Under the pieces are notes generated by a model, which made no database searches, was not told the DNA's origin, and worked only from the letters and a program-made list of their open reading frames with translations. DNA of 64,000 nucleotides from Sabellastarte sp. h YS-2021 (lineage: Eukaryota > Annelida > Polychaeta > Sabellida > Sabellidae). The position numbers and the translations under genes were made by a program. The DNA lies in assembly GCA_964017235.1 (NCBI GenBank), contig OZ024927.1, forward strand, positions 52,519,293 to 52,583,292, in the 5' to 3' direction. This document shows, piece by piece, positions 9,633-20,650 of the stretch. Position 1 is the stretch's first letter; every line of letters starts with the position of its first letter.

Positions 9633-11439
9633 ACTCACTGAGTTCCATTTTTACCAAAGAGAATACAAGACAGGTTGTAGCACTGAAAGACCAGTTGTCA
9701 GTACTTTAACAAACATCTATGCCCTCTGCAATTATGATAGAAAAAATCATTTGACCAATAAGATTCTACCCTGGATAGCACTGTCAGAGTGATCAGAAGA
9801 TGACACTGTGACAGTGAAATAGAGGTATAATACACTCACAGTGGTTCATTTTTAGCTTTAAAAATCTTTAAAAATATACCATTTATGCTAAGTTTAAGCT
9901 ACCCTGTGTGACCCGATCAGAATGAACATGGAAAAACAAGTGTGAACATGCCATTATGTGCACCAAAATGCTCGGTCTGATTTGTTTTTGGTCCCAAACT
10001 GATAGTCTTTCGCACTCATTGGGAAATATCACTTTCGGGGTTTATATAAAACTACAGCAGAGAAATAATTGCCTAGTCATTTTCTCTACCCATTTACTTG
10101 TCAGTGTACAAGTGCTTTTGGGCACGAGATAACACTGCAGTAAATATATTTTTACAGTGGACTGAAAATGAGTATCCTTTGGTAATAGTAAGGTGCTTGC
10201 CTTTACGTTGGTAATTGCAGTGTTGATGTTATTGTCGTAGCTGTTAAGGGATGAAAGACATATAAAAACTTATGTTAGGTTTACACTTCCCCAGACGAAG
10301 CAGCTTCAACCATAGATTGTTATTAATTGTAGAATCAGACATGCCAAATTAGGAAGGACAGTGGATGGTAGTGGATGCATGCGTCTATAGCTTTCAATTT
10401 TCATGATAAAACAGAGATCAACCCAAATCATCTATTGGCGCCAAAGTTGAAATGTCCCTCAAGTATTTCATGTTTGATGTTTGTGCCGCGACAGAGTTGA
10501 ACAGGTGAAACATTCTAATACAATTACTGCTTTGCAGTCAACAATATCTTCCCCACAATGGAGAACTCATTGTGCTAGGTTAACAAAAGTATTTTGCATA
10601 CGGATAGTCGTTGGACGATCTATGTCAGCAGTCCAGAGATTATCGGTGTGAAGGTAGAACACCTCTGTGACAGTATACAAGTTAAATTTATACTTGTTAT
10701 TTTCAGACTGTTCTGTAGATTGACAGTATTCTACCTCCATGATCAGATATCCATGAAAAAGCAGGAAGGCCACTCGGGCATAGAGAATGCCTTTTGATTG
10801 AAGAACTTAGCAAACAGGGCTACATTTGAAAACATATTTTACTCTGTTGTGGCTCCAAGGCTGAGGGAACCAAGTACTACAAGACAATAAATATCTTCAA
10901 ACTGTGTCTCATCTCAAAATTCATTAACAATAAAATTCAAAAAAAATCTTTGATAGATGAAACTGAAATTTATTTTGTTCACACAGCATGCTGAAAATAA
11001 TGCTTGAAAGGTGCTCTGTCAATCTGTCTAATACATAGCTGTCAACTAGCTACCAGATCATGAAGCCAGTTGATCATATATTTTATACAACAAGCAATGT
11101 CCTCAAGCCATACTTTATAAAGCAAGCTAAGATCACAAGCCTAAGATCACAAGCCATACTTTATAACGCAGGCTAAGATAAGGTCATCTTTTATTTGGAC
11201 TGATCCAGGAGTAGACCCAACCTTGTATAAAAATAAGGCCCCCCCAGTGCAATTAATAGCTTTTGTGTTATGTGCAGATATTGTTGAAATATCCCTCAAA
11301 CATTTCAGGAGTCTCAGCCAGGAACAACATCCTTGTCATTTTTAAAGAGGACCGAGCAATAGGTAGATGCCACTTTATGTAACAATAGGACATTTATTTG
11401 ATGGATAGTTTGGGGGTTATGCATGTGCAAAATCTGTTA
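9633..11439. other. Intergenic DNA, nothing recognised
   Basis: No coding region or named repeat was found. The right terminus expected for the unit carrying the MADF-like gene could not be located here. Confidence 0.5.
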
Positions 11440-12215
11440 TTAGATGTTATTACAACACTCTTGTCACCTGATTACATGGAGGATAGGACTATACATAAAC
11501 TTTAGGCCCTCAAGCCATATATGAATGTGCTCCAGGGCTGTAAATCCTGTTACCATGGGTAGGACTGTACATGTGCTTTGGGCAGTGACCCTTAATTCAT
11601 ATATGAATGTGCCCCAAGACTGTAAATGCTGATGCCATGGGTAGGACTATACATGTGCTTTGGGTTAGGACCCTCAATCCATATATGAATGTGCCTCAAG
11701 ATTGTAAACCTTGGTGCCATATATAGGATTATAATGTACTTTGGGCCATGACCCTCAATCCATATATGAATATGCCCAGGGATTTAAATCCTGATACCAT
11801 TGGTAGGACTATATATGTACTTTGGGCAATGGCTCTCGATCTATATATAAATGTGCCCCAGGGCTGTAAATCTTGATATCATAAGTAGACCTCTATATTT
11901 AATCGTTTTGGATCATGGCCCTCAATCCATATTTGAATGTGCCCCAGGGCTATAAATCTTGTACCATGGATAGGATTTACATGTGCTTTGAGCCATGACC
12001 CTCAATCCATATATGAATGTTCCCCAGGACTGTAAATCTTGATATCATGGGTAGGACTATACATGAGCTTTGGGCAATGACTCCCAAGCCACATAAGAAT
12101 GTGCCCCAAGACTGTAAATCCTGATTCCAAGGCCAGGAATATATATGAATTTTGGGCCATGGCCCAAAGGCCATGTATACTTCTGTCCTGAGGCTGTAAA
12201 TCCTGATACGACGCT
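11440..12215 (+). repeat. Tandem repeat, unit about 80-86 bp, about 9 copies
   Basis: A diverged unit containing CCATATATGAATGTGCCCC, CTGTAAATCCTGATACCATG and GGTAGGACTATACATG recurs. The ATGAATGTG core is found at about 11521, 11603, 11685, 11766, 11847, 11933, 12013 and 12093, a period of 80-86 bp. It is a minisatellite or a satellite fragment with no visible coding sense. Confidence 0.9.
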
Positions 12216-12480
12216 TTCAAATATTTTGTATTCTGTTTATTACACGTAAGTACCCAAATAAAAAGATGCATAATTGTTTTAAGTGTTCCAACTACACATG
12301 ATAATAATATCATACTTACAAACTCTTCTTTCTTCTCTTACAAAATATTATTGTTTGTCAAGATTCAATGTATTTATACCTTTGAATGATATCCATATGA
12401 TAGTGCTATATATTTAAAAAAATATCTGTAATTTTTTAATATTTCAAGAAGGAACAGTTACCACAGATTTTTGTTTAAGT

Positions 12481-12632
12481 CGCATGTCCCCCTTGTCCTG
12501 ATATACCGATACTAATAAAGGGTTAGTACTTGGATGGGTGACCATCTCAGTGCACTACTCGTGTGTGGCTTTGCAGCTCACGCTAGTAGACCAAAATCCC
12601 TTTTGGCCTTGTTTCACTTGTGTATGAATATC
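12481..12632 (+). mobile_element. 5S rRNA-derived SINE (SINE3-like) or 5S pseudogene
   Basis: The stretch 12521-12543 reads GGTTAGTACTTGGATGGG followed by TGACC, which is the conserved internal-promoter part of 5S rRNA. It continues with a non-5S tail (TGCACTACTCGTGTG, GGCTTTGCAGCTCAC). The tail recurs, diverged, near 30270. A 5S head with a recurrent unrelated tail points to a SINE and not to a true 5S gene. The 5' part of the 5S homology is weak. Confidence 0.65.
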
Positions 12633-13290
12633 TTACACATGGTGGATTTTGATGAAATTAATTGCAAAACAATATGTTAATGTGCAGCTTAAAGTATAAG
12701 CAAATGGTTAAATAAGAAATTACGACAGAAGTGTCATGTATTTAAGTTACTAGTATCATGTTAAATAATGATTAAAATACAACTAAGTCAGCAACAGATA
12801 CAAGAAAAAGCATTCCTAGAGCACAAACCTCCGCCAAGCCAGCTGAGTATATCCATATTATAATCTTCCCTTTGATACTGCCTTTTTATCTAACCCTCAT
12901 ATTCAGATATGATGATTTCAACCACAAACCCAAAATCACTGACAATGAGACTGTTAAAACCTTCTTGTATGGATCCTGATCTTACCCAGAATGTAATCAT
13001 CTTTTTTTTTGGTCAGGACCTACTGACATATCCAGAAAAAAAGTGATAAAGATGCTTTCATTAAATTTAGCAAAAAAAAAATATCAATGTAAGTATCGTA
13101 ATACATATTTACTAGTATTTACAAAACTTTTACTTAGAATGTCAGCAATTGAAAGGGAGACCAACAAAATAAACCTACAGGATATAATGCTCTCATGTAA
13201 GTCTTACCTTTTTATGTACTCAGTCTTGGAGCACTAGATAACTTATAATGATACATTTAGTTCATATTTGTTTATGTGTAGGAGAAATCA
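12633..13290. other. Intergenic DNA, nothing recognised
   Basis: No coding region, RNA gene or clear repeat was recognised in this stretch. Confidence 0.5.
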
Positions 13291-13372
13291 CGAGAAAGTG
13301 TTGATTCGTGAATCAGAAAATACGAGGCCGAAGGCCGAGTAATTTTCTGATTCACGAATTCACACTTTCGAG
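13291..13372. repeat. Imperfect palindrome, ~33-bp arms
   Basis: Positions 13291-13323 are the imperfect reverse complement of 13339-13372 (arm core GATTCGTGAATCAGAAAA). The central spacer GAGGCCGAAGGCCGA is itself partly palindromic. The structure could extrude as a cruciform and looks like the end or core of a foldback MITE. A related hairpin is at 14779-14819. Confidence 0.85.
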
Positions 13373-14644
13373 TGGTTCCTCTGGCTTAAACCACAAAAAA
13401 GGCCATGTGAAAACCAATGTTACATATACGTGGCCTAAATCTCTAATTATATTGAATGTGGTGACCTGAACATTGAAAAAAAGTGTTGATTCTGAAAATG
13501 TTCAATTTATTTAATTGAATCTTTTGTATTCTGCGGGTGCATTTGTCCTTAGCATTTATGGTGTCAAACTTGCAGCTTTGCAACCATGTTCAGTGAGAAT
13601 ATATGAAAAAGCCTGTTCCTGTTTATTATTCAAAATAAAATAAAAATATCAGTGATTTTTGGTTGAAAGGATTTTGAAAAACATACATAACAGAAATGGA
13701 CTGTGCACAGTGATGTGAAAAGGTAAGGTATTTCACTTTTTGCTATTTTTCATTGCATTTTACCGTGTTTTTTGTACATTTTATTAAATTTTAAATTATA
13801 TGTCAAAATGTTAATATAAATGTTAACATACAAATTATTGACTGCACTATCAAATGACAAAACATAATTCTGTACTAATTTCTCAGAAAATACACCATCA
13901 TTAAATATTTTCCCCAAAATTGATTTAGCATCACATAATGTTTATTGTATTGTGTAAAATTGTTTTCAGTTTTGCTGGACTGGATAGCAAAGCTATCTGA
14001 GAACTCAGGGGTACAACAAACCAGAGAGTAATGAAAGGTCAGGATCTTAATTTAAATCTATGTACCGAGTCTGCGGTTATTGGTTTAAAGAAAATGGATT
14101 CCATTCACTGCTTCACTTTGGAAGGAGGATTTTCTCGCTGAGGATTTGCAGCATATCTCAATTCAGATACAGCAATGTGAAATGATTTAAATGTGCGTAA
14201 ATGAATGTGCGTCACATGCTGTTTATTCACAAAATGTTTTGGATTGTTGGATAAAGAAAAATTGTGCTTCAGTCATACAGGATACCGCAAGAAGCTTGTT
14301 CAGCAATGAAGCTTTGTGATGCTCCATCTTACATTTGGATATTGTTCTCACAGGATAGCTGTACAACTTAATCACTTGCAGTACAAATACACTCAGAGAT
14401 TGTAAAATTACTCATAATGTTAAAAGCAATTTTTGTTCTGAATATTAAGATTATTTAAAGTCAGTGTCAAGTTTCAAACTTTTTTTGTAACATGAATATA
14501 ATTTTCATATATTTTGTACAACTGTGGTTTAAATGTGTTAAATCCTTGATGTCTTGTAAAACACACTTCTTAAAAAATTCAACATTATAATTGTCAGACT
14601 ATGTTCACCTGATTACATTACAATCAGGGCCATTTAATTAAACA
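13373..14644. other. AT-rich DNA between two related hairpins
   Basis: No gene seen. It may be the interior of one element bounded by the GTGTGAATTC-containing hairpins at 13291-13372 and 14779-14819. Confidence 0.4.
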
Positions 14645-14819
14645 ATTTAAAAAGTGTGAATTTTTTTTCTAAAAATGTGTTGATTCTTAAACTAAAAAGT
14701 GTGAATTATCAACCTTAAAAGTGTGGATTCTGAAGCTAAAAAGTGTGAATTCTGAAGTAAAAAGTGTGGATTCTGAAGTGAAAAAGTGTGGATTCGTGAA
14801 AAAGAATTCACACTTTTTC
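14645..14819 (+). repeat. Short tandem repeat AAAAAGTGTGGATTCTGAAG, ending in a hairpin
   Basis: Seven or so copies of a roughly 18-24 bp unit (AAAAAGTGTGNATTCTGAAG) lie in tandem. The last copy forms a hairpin: 14779-14794 pairs with 14804-14819 around an 9-base loop. The same words occur in the palindrome at 13291-13372 and once near 13478. Confidence 0.75.
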
Positions 14820-15861
14820 TATTGTCTGTTACCAAAAGTGTGGTTTAAATACCGTAGAATTCTTGTTCACACCTCTAAGTGTGTTGGAATCCATCGATAT
14901 TCGTTAATTCAATACTCTATCAAAAAAAGGACACAAGGACACAAGTCTTGTTATATACAGATACTTACTGTTCCGGTTGGTAAATTGGCATATGTCTCAA
15001 CTTTGCAGGGAAAATGGTGATTAATAAGCTGTGTGTTTCTAGATTGGAAATAAAGTTTGTTTAATCAAATAATATTGCCGTTTAATTATTTTGTACCATT
15101 TACTTCAGCACAGTAAACAACCTTCATATAGGACCTACAGCTAGAGGGAGTTAATTGTCACTGGATTACACTTTTTAAAACTTTCTGGTCTAACATTTGA
15201 CAGATATTGGTTTATGAGGCACCTGAGAAGTTCTTCTTAATCTCTCAAACCTTTACACCAGTGTCTGAATATTGTAGGTTATAATATTAAAACAAATTAT
15301 GCCTATTACTCAGGAAGTAATACCATAATCCGACTTAGACAGATAGAAACCTTATTAAACATAATTTATAATTTTAAAGGCCAGTGAAGACAGCAAACTT
15401 GATGCAGTGGCTAAATATTTTAGTTTCTTCTAAAAAGTAGCAGTACTCGATGGGACAATATCTATAAAACACATATATGTGGATTATAGCAATTCAATTA
15501 TGATGTTACAAAATCAGAAAATTTTGATCTATTACATTTTAGAGTTTAGATAGATAAGTAGATTTTTCTTTGCAGTTACAAAAAACAATGACAATGTACA
15601 CCACATAAAAAAGTTTTATCACTGCAGAATAGTACATAGTAATATCTGCATAAATATTTTAGCATTCAATACACTGGACCATTAGATATTCGATTATCCA
15701 CATGTATATAAAGTTTAAAAAGAAAATTATTTGTCTGAGGTAATGTGATTCATAGTTGTGTGTTATCAATTGTGAGAAGGGAATGAGGACATTTATTTTG
15801 TATATGATATGAGTACCTTATGAATGTATTATGAAAGTCTATTTTAAAGCAAATGTTGCCG
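14820..15861. other. Intergenic DNA, nothing recognised
   Basis: No supported gene or repeat. A short frame near 14721-15020 merely reads the preceding tandem repeat. Confidence 0.5.
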
Positions 15862-16346
15862 ATTACTAATCATTTCTTTATCAGAAGGAAAGATAATCTG
15901 CACCATTAAGGCATTTCGGTTCATGTGCCCTTACAGTTACCAATCTTCTTGCATGACACTTGTTACTCCATCTTCCCATACGTCTCTTGAGATCACCACC
16001 CAATCATGGCATTTTCATTCTTTGCTTTTGATCACTTGTTCTTTGACTCGTTCCTGCAGGGCTAGATGCAGTCTGCTGCTCTTTGAACATTGTTCAGTTT
16101 CCTCACTATGCTGTAAAATAATGTTACTTTTTGCTCCAGTTTCCAACCCCAGTGTTATAAAAGCATTCCTTTCACCTTGATCAAGTGTACTTGGTCTAGA
16201 CTTAGTCGTTCTTTCCATTTCCAGACTTTTTAAGTATTATTTTCTTTGGCAATGTGTTATTGTATGCACTCCTGTTAATAGTGCAGGAACCTTGTCAAAC
16301 CAATTTACTGGTTATCTTTCCTTCTGATAAAGAAATGATTAGTAAT
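15862..16346. mobile_element. 485-bp MITE-like element with perfect 35-bp terminal inverted repeats
   Basis: Positions 15862-15896 and 16312-16346 are perfect reverse complements over all 35 bases (left arm begins ATTACTAATCATTTC). No obvious target-site duplication is present, so the superfamily is unknown. The inside has modest open frames on both strands with no recognised domain. Perfect arms indicate recent activity or strong conservation. Confidence 0.85.
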
Positions 16347-16479
16347 TAGGTATACAGAACAAGTAAGATATAAATAGAATATTATAACAATAAAACAGTC
16401 ACATCTTCATCAACAGTTTGTGTACACTTACTGTATTCATTAGGGATAAAACCTAGGTCACATATTTCCTTGTTGGAAT

Positions 16480-16680
16480 CATGAGCTACAATCAACCAGA
16501 CTGATTTACTTTTTGGTTGTGATTCAGTCTACCTTGTATTTGAGTAGGACGCATTTGGTGTGATTCAGTGGGATTCACATTTGGGTGGACACTTTTGGGG
16601 TGATTCCACCCAACATAGACAGCGGTTTGTGTTGCGGAATACTTTTTAAAATGTTTGAAAAACATCCCACAACCTCTTTC
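16480..16680 (+). repeat. Dispersed repeat, copy A (related to 32.2 and 32.6 kb)
   Basis: Contains GGTTGTGATTCAGTCTACC, TTTGGTGTGATTCA and CGGAATACTTTTTAAAATG, which resemble the corresponding parts of the repeats near 32240-32415 and 32615-32730. Function and class are unknown. Confidence 0.5.
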
Positions 16681-17287
16681 TAACTGTACTATAATATATA
16701 CATGCAGGGGTGAGAGTGGGGGTGGACATCTGGAGCATCATTCTTCAACGTGTACCCTCAAAATACAAGGTCTCTGTCAGGTAGAAATCAAATGGGTACA
16801 TATATGACTGTTTGGACAGGTGAGACCTAGGCTAAAGCTGTCAATGCATATATATTCTGTGGACAATTAACAAACATAGGTAATTACTTAGAGCATGGAT
16901 CCTCAAAAACATATGTAAAAATTTGTAAATTAAAGTATATTTATAAATGACACCTAAATAACAAATATACTCATTTTTTGTAGCAATTTGCTTAAAATTT
17001 TGATTTAATTTGTAAAGAAATAGATTAATATTTTCTGTCCTGTGCAATATTAACCTGAATGAGAAAAATATCTAAGGGTATTAATTCTTATAATAAATAC
17101 TTATTTTTCAATAAAATTATTCATGTAGTTTATTGGTAATGTTCCAAGATGGCGGCCACCACCAACCCAGAAGACAAATGGAAGTAGTCAAAAGAGAAGT
17201 CAGAATCACTCTTACCTCTGTCAGGCGTGATGCTGAAATAAACATCCTGCCAGTTTCAAGTGTCTCATTGTATGTATGTCAATAAAA
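16681..17287. other. Intergenic DNA, nothing recognised
   Basis: No supported feature was found here. Confidence 0.5.
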
Positions 17288-17394
17288 AACACCCTGTTTT
17301 AATTTTAAGATTCCACAGAGTGTGTCACTGTCACACAAATAATATGCAAAATACTTCAGCAATCAGAAATTAAATATCTCAACTGAACATAGCA
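17288..17394 (+). repeat. ~105-bp direct repeat, copy 1
   Basis: Begins ACACCCTG and ends CTCAACTGAACATAGCA. It is about 85-90% identical by eye to 17980-18084, 692 bp downstream in the same orientation. Either a partial segmental duplication or the paired ends of a decayed element. Confidence 0.8.
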
Positions 17395-17979
17395 TTAAAG
17401 TACAGTGAATTATATTTAGTACACATATGCGACAAAGAGTGCTTTGATGTCTCAGATTAAAGTCGCTGATAAGCTATGTGAAAAGTGCTACAGCAAAGAT
17501 CCATTATTGTGTGACAGTAGCTTGTAACAGACTGTGATCTGGGTGGATACCAGTGACATATCAGAGGAAACATTTTCAGGTCTGCAGGAATAACATCTGG
17601 AAGAGTCATGGCACTCCAATTACCTTTCTACAGCACATCTTATTGCCTGTTTTGGGAAGGTTTGCTTAACACAAATATCATACTGACTGTCAAGATTTCT
17701 AGTGGACTCAGAATAGGTGGGCTCTATTTTTATGTTAGTACCCACCACTCGACATATTTAACCTAAATATCGGGAGACAAAGACTGGGAAATAATTTTGT
17801 TGTATTCCCTGACGTTCAGTTACTATGGTACTATGGATATATGTTTTACTGATTTCACTTAAACAAGTGCCGTTTTTCGTGATCATTTCTAAGTAACTTG
17901 CAAAATGTTTCTAAGCAATATTATTAAGGTATCTTTACACTGATTCTGCTGCTGTTGTTGTTGTTGTAAATCCTTGTAG
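17395..17979. other. Segment between the two ~105-bp direct repeats
   Basis: No gene recognised. If the flanking repeats are ends of one element this would be its interior, but no LTR-element features (primer-binding site, Gag or Pol remnants) are visible. Confidence 0.4.
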
Positions 17980-18084
17980 AAACACCCTGCTTTAATTTTG
18001 AGATTCCACAGAGTGTTTCACTGTCATATAAATAATATACAAAATGCAGCAATCAAAATTTAAATATCTCAACTGAACATAGCA
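17980..18084 (+). repeat. ~105-bp direct repeat, copy 2
   Basis: Second copy of the segment at 17288-17394 with scattered substitutions and small deletions. Confidence 0.8.
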
Positions 18085-18119
18085 ATCCAAAGTTTAATAT
18101 TGACTAGTTTCCCACTTAG

Positions 18120-19430
18120 GAAACATTTTTGAGTTTTGCAAACGTTTGAAAGGAAACATTTAGCAAAGGTTAAAAATAATGGCTACGAAAACCAATTATA
18201 CAAAAAATTCCAATTTTTTGGCCTCACAGCTTATTATTCCCCCTTTCTGGTGGGGACTATTTTCTGTATTATAATTTTTCCAAATTTCAAAATTCTGTTA
18301 ATTAACACCCCAGTAGACTGGGTGTAGATGCTTATAACAAAAATATACCTAACCATGGGATTGATTACCTTTGATATTATCCTTGTGGCTTCCGGGTCTT
18401 TGACCCCTTCAAAATCTCAAAATTTGACCCCTTTTTGACCCGTGGTTAGGTCATTCAGGGTTCACCCTGACAATATGCAAGAATTATACATTATTACATT
18501 ATGGTCACAATTATAGCAATAATGTGCTATATGTGTTATCTCAATTTGTCAGTAATAGGATTTTAGATGTTAATATCATTAATCATTTATTAATAAATAT
18601 ATATATACCCATTGGCTACCTTTATTTCTGGCTTCCCCAGGGCAATGATAATAGAAGGTTTTTAAAATGATTTTTGTATACCATTTATAAAACGTTTATT
18701 GACAACTGTTACAATATTACTTTGGCATTGCTTAGCAATTTTAACCTTTTAATCTTTTTAGGTTGCTCATTAGTGAAAATATTATTTTATGTCAAAAATT
18801 GTTAGTGGCTTACAAATTGTGCCCCCATTAAATTCTTACTTTTAGGGATTGATTGTAGGGTAATTTTTGACAAAGTCCTCCAAAATCCCCTATTATTGCT
18901 CACATCTTTGTTTGGAAATGTTTGAAAGTAAACGCTTAATAAGCATTCTGAAAATATGGTTATAAAAAGCATGTATTTTCAAATGTTTTCAAAACATTTA
19001 AAAATATTATGAAATGATGGGTAAGAAAACCAGTTGCTATTAAACATTAGTAAAACATTTTGAGAGTAAACATTTACAAAACATTGTCAACAAATCTTAT
19101 TTAGACATTTAATGTATACTGTTTATCAAACATTTCATGATGAATGTTTGAAAAACATTTCCAGCATAACCTTCATTTCTTCCGCTATTTTATAAATGTT
19201 TAAAAAACGCTTCCAATCAAACCTAGTTTCTTGGGTTAATTTATAAATGTTTAATAACTTTTTTCAGCCAAAATGTTTGCATACAGAATTGTTATAAAAC
19301 GTTTTTTAAACATTACAGTGTAAACATTTACTTGTAAATATTTAGTTACCCAAGAATCTATGGTTTAAATAGGTTTTGTAAACGTTCAAACCATTTCTAA
19401 ACGTTTTTAATGTTTACTGGGCACTTGTGA
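18120..19430. repeat. Region dense in degenerate AAACATTT/AAACGTTT words
   Basis: Words such as AAACATTTAG, AATGTTTGAAA, AAACGTTTTT and their complements recur many times, especially at 18900-19420, in both orientations. This suggests an old element built of short inverted and direct repeats. There is no coding potential; ends are not definable by eye. Confidence 0.5.
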
Positions 19431-20574
19431 AAGTTAATTGACAGGTAAATATGGATTGATTTTCGACTTTTTATTCAAAGTAGTGGACATTAAATGTAAA
19501 ATAACTCATTTGAATAACTCTCCGATTTAAAAATCAATATCCCTACGGACTCAGATGTAGTATGCGTGTTTTTTACACATGATAAACTTTTAAAATATAC
19601 ACACTGCCCTCGTAATATTTCCTATTATGGTCCTGACTATGGCAATAATTTTAATCTAAAGGCCTTTTAATAGTAGGAGAGTTTTTAAAAAAGCTGTCAC
19701 AATTTTGTGGCAATTGCATTTATTCGCATTGCCAAATTATTGTGAAAAACAGCCCTAATAAAAAGATTCTAATTCTAATATGGGTTTCATGGAGAAAGAA
19801 GTCCAAGAAACAAGTCCAAAGAATGTATAGTCAAGAGACACAGAAAGGGGGGATCCATACCACAAAAACAATGAAAAATATGACGAAACCTAAGGTGGGT
19901 AGGCTTTTTTGAAGAGATAAGCTTTCAGCTTCTTCAAAAAAGGATAGAAGAGATGTCATCTTATACAAGACTTATTTTTTTATAGTTGACTTCCTGTAAC
20001 TTAGATGTATAGGGCGCAAATTAAATACAAGACAAGTAAATAAATGATGTATTCCTTGCATGTCTCATCTGTCTGACTTTTGCTAAGGCTTATTGGAAAT
20101 ACCATAAGAATGGGCAGAATGGTCACCTGTTTGGTTAGCTAGTAGACATCAGCCTGTATTTGAAATGTGGTTCACAACCGTGCCCTAATTGTTTGGTAAA
20201 TGTTTCTTATATTCATTATTCATTACATTCATCTTATGGGTAGTACACATATAAAAATTAAGCTCCCGTACAGCCATTCTGAATCCCTCATTCACCCCTG
20301 CAATGTGTACATTTTAATTTAGAACATTATGTATTTATGTATTTGTATTTATACTCAGGACAATCTCTCCATGGACTAAAAGTGCTATATGACCCATCTG
20401 ACTGTACAGGTACACTCTAACTCTCATATTACTGACATTACCCTAACTGAAGGACAGAGGCTCAAAGATGACCATTTATCAACGTCCTTGAGGTTCTTTA
20501 ACCTGCCACTGGGGATAGGACCCAATGACAGAGGACTGCCATTTTAAATGTTAATCCTAGTCACTATGTATTTG
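19431..20574. other. Intergenic DNA, nothing recognised
   Basis: No coding region or clear repeat was seen. The last 130 bases may be the body of the SINE that follows. Confidence 0.45.
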
Positions 20575-20650
20575 CCTGTACCTGGGATTGAACCCACGTC
20601 CTCTGTGGTCCTAGGCGAGTGTGTAACCCACTAGACCACAGTGGCAGAGT
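20575..20650 (-). mobile_element. tRNA-derived SINE head
   Basis: Read on the minus strand, it has an A-box-like TGGTCTAGTGG (20628-20638) and a B-box-like GGGTTCAATCC (20585-20595) at tRNA-like spacing. There is no complete cloverleaf and no anticodon arm I trust, so this is a SINE head and not a tRNA gene. The body may continue leftward to about 20440. Confidence 0.7.

Noticed and set aside
12521-12543. Functional 5S rRNA gene
   Set aside because: Only the internal-promoter part is conserved and the 5' half is not 5S-like.
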